From NCBI GenBank assembly GCA_013416455.1, contig JACCES010000019.1, positions 1-64,000 on the forward strand: a DNA stretch of 64,000 nucleotides, read 5' to 3'. Below are positions 60,852 through 64,000 of the stretch, in pieces. The stretch is from Alcaligenaceae bacterium. Lineage in GTDB: Bacteria; Pseudomonadota; Gammaproteobacteria; Burkholderiales; Burkholderiaceae_B. A program made the position numbers and the translations under genes. Numbering within the stretch: position 1 is the first letter of the stretch; each line of letters begins with the position of its first letter. Under the pieces are notes generated by a model. It made no database searches, had not been told where the DNA came from, and saw only the letters and a list, made by a program, of their open reading frames with translations.

Positions 60852-61232
60852 TTACGCCAGAGCGATGCATTCGATTTCCAGCAGGAAATCGGGATTGCCC
60901 ATGTCGCAAGCGATCGTGGTGCGCGCCGGGTACTCCCCTTCCTTGAAGTAGCCGCGGTACAGCTCGTTCATGCGGGCGAAATCCTCGGAACGCTTCAGGA
61001 TCACATTCGCCTTGACGATTTTATCCAGGCTGGAGCCCGCTTCCTCAAGCAGCGCCTTGATGTTGGCCATGACCTGATGCACCTGCGCATCGAAGTCGTC
61101 CTTGGCGATCTGCCGATCACCGTAGAACGCCGGCTGCCCGGAAACGAACACGAAGCCGCCGGCGCGCACGGCGGGGGAAAGAGGCGCCTTGGGCGGGGTG
61201 ACCTTGTCGGAACGGATGATTTCCTTGCTCAT
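60852..61232 (-). CDS. ridA: RidA/YjgF-family imine deaminase
   Basis: The 126-residue protein has the RidA core: PKAPLSPAVRAGGFVFVSGQ, VMANIKALLEEAGSSLDKIVKANVILK, YPARTTIACDMGNPDFLLEIECIA. Arg104, which anchors the substrate carboxylate, and Glu119 are present. It hydrolyses reactive 2-aminoacrylate or related imines in the cytoplasm. It lies about 90 bp downstream of the Bug gene on the same strand and may be part of that operon. Confidence 0.92.
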   Translation of the reverse strand: MSKEIIRSDKVTPPKAPLSPAVRAGGFVFVSGQPAFYGDRQIAKDDFDAQVHQVMANIKALLEEAGSSLDKIVKANVILKRSEDFARMNELYRGYFKEGEYPARTTIACDMGNPDFLLEIECIALA

Positions 61233-61320
61233 TGTGCAGTCTCACTTCAGATGATTGAAAAACATGCGCTGACCGCGCGGATATGCGGGCCCGGAGGACG
61301 GGCCCGCGCTATGGCATGGG

Positions 61321-62301
61321 TCAGTTGGCGGTCGCGCCGGATGCCTTCACCAGGGTTTCCGCCTTCTCGAATTCGGCCGAGAGATAGGTCTGGAATTCCT
61401 CGGGCGACGTGCCCGCCGCCACGAATCCCTGGCTGGCCAGACGCTCCTGGATGTCCGCCTCGCCCAGCGCTTGCTTGAGCTCGTCGCTCATTTTCCGGAC
61501 GACGTCCTGGGGGGTGCCCGCCGGCGCGACCAGGCCGAACCATGAGTTGGAGGCAAAGTCGCCGAAGCCCAGTTCCTTGAAGGTGGGCACATCTCGGGCG
61601 GCGTCGATGCGGTCGTCATTGGAAAGCGCGACGGCCACCAGCTTGCCGGAAGTCACATGGGGCAGGACGTCGGGCACGTTGCCGAACATGTAGGGCACAT
61701 GGCCGCCCAGCAGGTCGTTCAGCGCCGGCGCCTGGCCCTTGTAGGGAACATGCACGAGATCGACACCGCTTTGCGCCTTGAGCATCTCGATGGCAAGGTG
61801 CGGCGAAGTGCCGGTGCCGAACGAGGCGAACGAAAGCATGCCGGGTTCCTTCTTTGCGTAGGCGATCAGATCGTCGAGGCTTTTCGCCGGCGCATCGGGA
61901 TGCGCCACCAGCATATGCGGGGTGTAGGCCATGTAGCTGACCGGCGCGAAATCGTTGCGCGAGTCGTAGCGCAGGTTGTCATGCAGGCTGGGATTGATGG
62001 TGAAGCTGTTGGCCACGACGCCGAAGGTGTAGCCGTCGGGCTTGGCCCTCGCCACCTGTTCCGTGCCGATGATCGTACCCGCGCCCGGCTTGTTCTCGAC
62101 GACCACGGGCTGGCCCAGGCTGTCGGAAAGCTTCTGGCCCAGGCTGCGCGCCAGGCTGTCGGAAGTGCCGCCGGCGGGAAATGGCACGACGATGGTGATG
62201 GCGCGCGCCGGCCACGCTTCGGCATGGGCGGCAAGCGGCGCCAGGCCGGCCGCGCTCAGCAGGGTGGCCGCGAGACCCGCCCGGAATAATGTTTTACGCA
62301 T
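61321..62301 (-). CDS. Bug-family (TctC-like) periplasmic solute receptor
   Basis: The 326-residue receptor has a signal peptide (MRKTLFRAGLAATLLSAAGL, cleavage at AHA-EA), WPARAITIVVPFPAGGTSDSLA, VVVENKPGAGTIIGT, DGYTFGVVANS, PYKGQAPALNDLLGGHVPYMFGNV, GTPQDVVRKMSDEL. ATG 62301 is used because GAGGTG lies six bases before it; the upstream in-frame GTG 62310 is part of that site. It is 10 bp after the FAH hydrolase gene, linking ligand capture to that enzyme. Confidence 0.92.
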   Translation of the reverse strand: MRKTLFRAGLAATLLSAAGLAPLAAHAEAWPARAITIVVPFPAGGTSDSLARSLGQKLSDSLGQPVVVENKPGAGTIIGTEQVARAKPDGYTFGVVANSFTINPSLHDNLRYDSRNDFAPVSYMAYTPHMLVAHPDAPAKSLDDLIAYAKKEPGMLSFASFGTGTSPHLAIEMLKAQSGVDLVHVPYKGQAPALNDLLGGHVPYMFGNVPDVLPHVTSGKLVAVALSNDDRIDAARDVPTFKELGFGDFASNSWFGLVAPAGTPQDVVRKMSDELKQALGEADIQERLASQGFVAAGTSPEEFQTYLSAEFEKAETLVKASGATAN

Positions 62302-62311
62302 GATGTCCACC

Positions 62312-63229
62312 TCAGGATATGGTTGTGGTCAGTTCACCGATATGCTCGATGCGGGCGCTGATGACGTCGCCCACATTCAACGAGCGCGGCGGGTTGAAGG
62401 CAAGGCCCACGCCGGAAGGCGTGCCCGTTGCAATGATGTCGCCCGGTTCCAGGGTCATGCCGGCGGATACTTCGGAAATGATCTGCGCCACGCTGAAGAG
62501 CATGTCCGAGGTATTGGAAGACTGGCGAAGCTCGCCATTGACCGAAAGCTGGATTTCGAGCGCATTGGGGTCGGGAATCGCCGAACGCAGGGCCACCACC
62601 GGCCCGATCGGGCAGGTGCCGTCCAGCGATTTCCCTTTGAACCACTGCCCGTGGCGGACCTGCAGGTCGCGGGCGGTGATATCGTTCACGATGGTGTAGC
62701 CGAACACATGATCGAATGCCTGTTCCACGGCGATGTCCCGCCCTTCCCGCCCGATGACGATGGCCAGTTCCACCTCGTAATCCAGCATCCCGGTCAGATC
62801 CGCCCGGCGGCTCACCGCTGCGCCGTGTCCGTTGACGGTGGTCGGCGCCTTGGTGAAAAGCTCCAGCGCCTTGGGGAAGTCGTCGGCCTTGCGGCCGCGC
62901 GCCAGATTGCCTTCAATGATGTGTTCCCGGTAATTGCGGCCCACGCAGAAGATGTTCTTGCGCGGCCGGGGGATGGGCGCCAGGACCGTCAGCGCGTCCA
63001 TCCGGGCAAGGCCGGGCCCCTGCCCGCGGGCCGCTTCGGCGATCATCGTCAGCGCCGCCTCCAGCCCTTCGCCCAGTTCGATGGCTTCCAGCACATTGGC
63101 CGGCGCCTTGCGCCCGGCCAACCCATGCTGGCATATCGCCCAGGACGCGGTCACATCCAGGACGGATCCGTCCTCGCGCAGATACCCTAGACGCGTTTCC
63201 CCGCCATGGGCGAACGTCAGCAGTTTCAT
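62312..63229 (-). CDS. Fumarylacetoacetate hydrolase-family enzyme
   Basis: The 305-residue protein has a variable N-terminal part and the FAH fold: RKNIFCVGRNYREHI (His103), LDYEVELAIVIGREGRDI (metal ligands Glu152, Glu154), GYTIVNDITARDLQ (Asp183), DIIATGTPSGVGLA. It binds Mg2+ and cleaves a C-C bond or decarboxylates a beta-dicarbonyl or 2-oxo-diacid. It overlaps the GntR gene by ATGA (63226-63229), so regulator, enzyme and receptor form one operon. Confidence 0.9.
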   Translation of the reverse strand: MKLLTFAHGGETRLGYLREDGSVLDVTASWAICQHGLAGRKAPANVLEAIELGEGLEAALTMIAEAARGQGPGLARMDALTVLAPIPRPRKNIFCVGRNYREHIIEGNLARGRKADDFPKALELFTKAPTTVNGHGAAVSRRADLTGMLDYEVELAIVIGREGRDIAVEQAFDHVFGYTIVNDITARDLQVRHGQWFKGKSLDGTCPIGPVVALRSAIPDPNALEIQLSVNGELRQSSNTSDMLFSVAQIISEVSAGMTLEPGDIIATGTPSGVGLAFNPPRSLNVGDVISARIEHIGELTTTIS

Positions 63230-63888
63230 GGATTCTCCTTGTTTTCCAGTTCATGGGTGACCTGGTTCAGCAGGCCCTCGACGTGTTCGCGCGCAAGACG
63301 CTCGGCCAATGCCGCGTCGCGCCGTTCGATGGCATCGATCATTGCCAGATGCTCGCGCAAAGACTGGCTGGCGCGATGCAGACGCGCGATGGTCCGCGTC
63401 CGGAGCATGCCCCGGTGCCCGAAAGAGCCCCAGATCCGTTCCAGCAGCCGGTTGTCGGCCAGACTCATGAGCGCGGCATGGAATTCGACATTTGCCGCCG
63501 CGTAGCCGGCGGCCTTGTCATCCTGGTCCAGCGTGTCGTCGTTATACCCGGCGAAGATCGCTCGCAAGGCGTCGACATCCCGCTTGGAGGCATTCAGGGC
63601 GGCCTCGCGAGCGGCGAACCCTTCGAGCTCGACGCGCAGCTTGAGCCACTCGATGTAATCGCGCGTCGTGGTCGGCGCCAGGATCGCCCCCTTGCGCGGT
63701 TCGAGCGACAGGATGCCATCCTGCCCCAGGCGCAGCAGCGCCTGCCGCACGGGCGTACGGCTCACCCCCAGCTTTTCCGCGAGTTCCTGCTCGCGGATGC
63801 GCACGGGCTCATCGATCCGCTTGACCAGATCGAGCACGTGATCGCGCACCGTCCGGTAAACCTGTTCACTGTCGGAATTCAGATGCAT
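63226..63888 (-). CDS. GntR-family regulator with FCD domain
   Basis: The 220-residue protein has a GntR winged helix (VYRTVRDHVLDLVKRIDEPVRIREQELAEKLGVSRTPVRQALLRLGQDGILSLEPRKGAIL) and an all-helical FCD domain (LRVELEGFAAREAAL, NVEFHAALMSLADNRLLERIWG, REHLAMIDAIERRDAALAERLAREHV) whose histidines usually hold a metal and an acid ligand. ATG 63888 is preferred over GTG 63897. It probably represses its own operon through the palindrome at 63919. Confidence 0.92.
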   Translation of the reverse strand: MHLNSDSEQVYRTVRDHVLDLVKRIDEPVRIREQELAEKLGVSRTPVRQALLRLGQDGILSLEPRKGAILAPTTTRDYIEWLKLRVELEGFAAREAALNASKRDVDALRAIFAGYNDDTLDQDDKAAGYAAANVEFHAALMSLADNRLLERIWGSFGHRGMLRTRTIARLHRASQSLREHLAMIDAIERRDAALAERLAREHVEGLLNQVTHELENKENP

Positions 63889-63918
63889 GACCGTCACTCT
63901 GTGTCCAATATGGAATTA

Positions 63919-63928
63919 TTGTATACAA
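63919..63928. promoter_or_regulatory. Palindromic operator of the FCD regulator
   Basis: TTGTATACAA is a perfect 10-bp palindrome within ATTGTATACAAAAT, 31 bp before the regulator start, of the type bound by FadR/VanR-like GntR proteins. Confidence 0.65.
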
Positions 63929-64000
63929 AATTTGGAGTTTGCGTACAGAACATGAAATGGAGACGTCATGGCGCCACTTGCGGGACAAGAACAAGCGGAA

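Noticed and set aside
1-64000. CRISPR arrays and rRNA genes
   Set aside because: No regularly spaced direct repeats and no rRNA-like sequence were seen on reading the window.

Overview
The window reads as a GC-rich betaproteobacterial chromosome, most likely Burkholderiales/Alcaligenaceae (Bordetella-Achromobacter type). I infer this from five Bug (TctC-like) solute receptors with no TctA/TctB beside them, many acyl-CoA catabolic operons, a chromosomal elongator tRNA-Met, and a decayed Tn4371-type integrative element. No rRNA operon and no CRISPR array was seen.

Region 1 (1-15.9 kb) is the wreck of a Tn4371-family ICE. Its integrase (14539-15756, minus) lies at the chromosomal boundary next to a cold-shock gene. 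The backbone genes on the minus strand keep the family order: DUF932/ParB remnants, DUF736, DUF2958, DUF2285, then trbG and trbI. The transfer core (ParB-like tail, DUF2840, traF, relaxase start) is flipped onto the plus strand between about 1556 and 5419. The relaxase is frameshifted and cut short, trbI has an in-frame amber stop, trbG keeps only its 3' end, and an IS110-family element sits in the middle. Plus-strand cargo has entered the backbone: an XRE regulator, two membrane-anchored unknowns, and an AT-rich 825-residue TIR/STAND-NTPase/repeat protein that looks like an anti-phage effector. A minus-strand DUF1016 PDDEXK nuclease overlaps the integrase gene.

Region 2 (16-39.5 kb) is chromosomal organic-acid catabolism. 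A TetR-flanked operon encodes two crotonases, a CoA ligase, a Bug receptor and an acyl-CoA dehydrogenase. A second operon has a Bug receptor, an aldehyde dehydrogenase, a ThDP enzyme and another Bug receptor. A GntR/HutC regulator then stands among a Bug-amidohydrolase pair, a CoA-transferase gene, and a tightly coupled operon of acyl-CoA dehydrogenase, two CaiB/BaiF CoA-transferases, a MaoC hydratase and a 2-hydroxyacid dehydrogenase. A shared TTGTAYGNAC-like motif lies in most of these promoters, suggesting one regulon.

Region 3 (39.5-42.6 kb) is a small accessory islet beside tRNA-Met: a CcdAB-type toxin-antitoxin pair, a VapC remnant, a flavin monooxygenase and an AlpA-like regulator.

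Region 4 (42.9-64 kb) holds an MHS-family transporter; a polar amino-acid ABC transporter next to a dialkylglycine decarboxylase-like enzyme with a divergent LysR regulator; a TRAP transporter; a PAS chemoreceptor overlapping a GGDEF cyclase; an APC permease overlapping a secreted SAM methyltransferase; RidA; and a GntR(FCD)-FAH hydrolase-Bug operon. A structured, covarying repeat of about 140 bp occurs twice (23561 and 44356), each time in a convergent intergenic gap.
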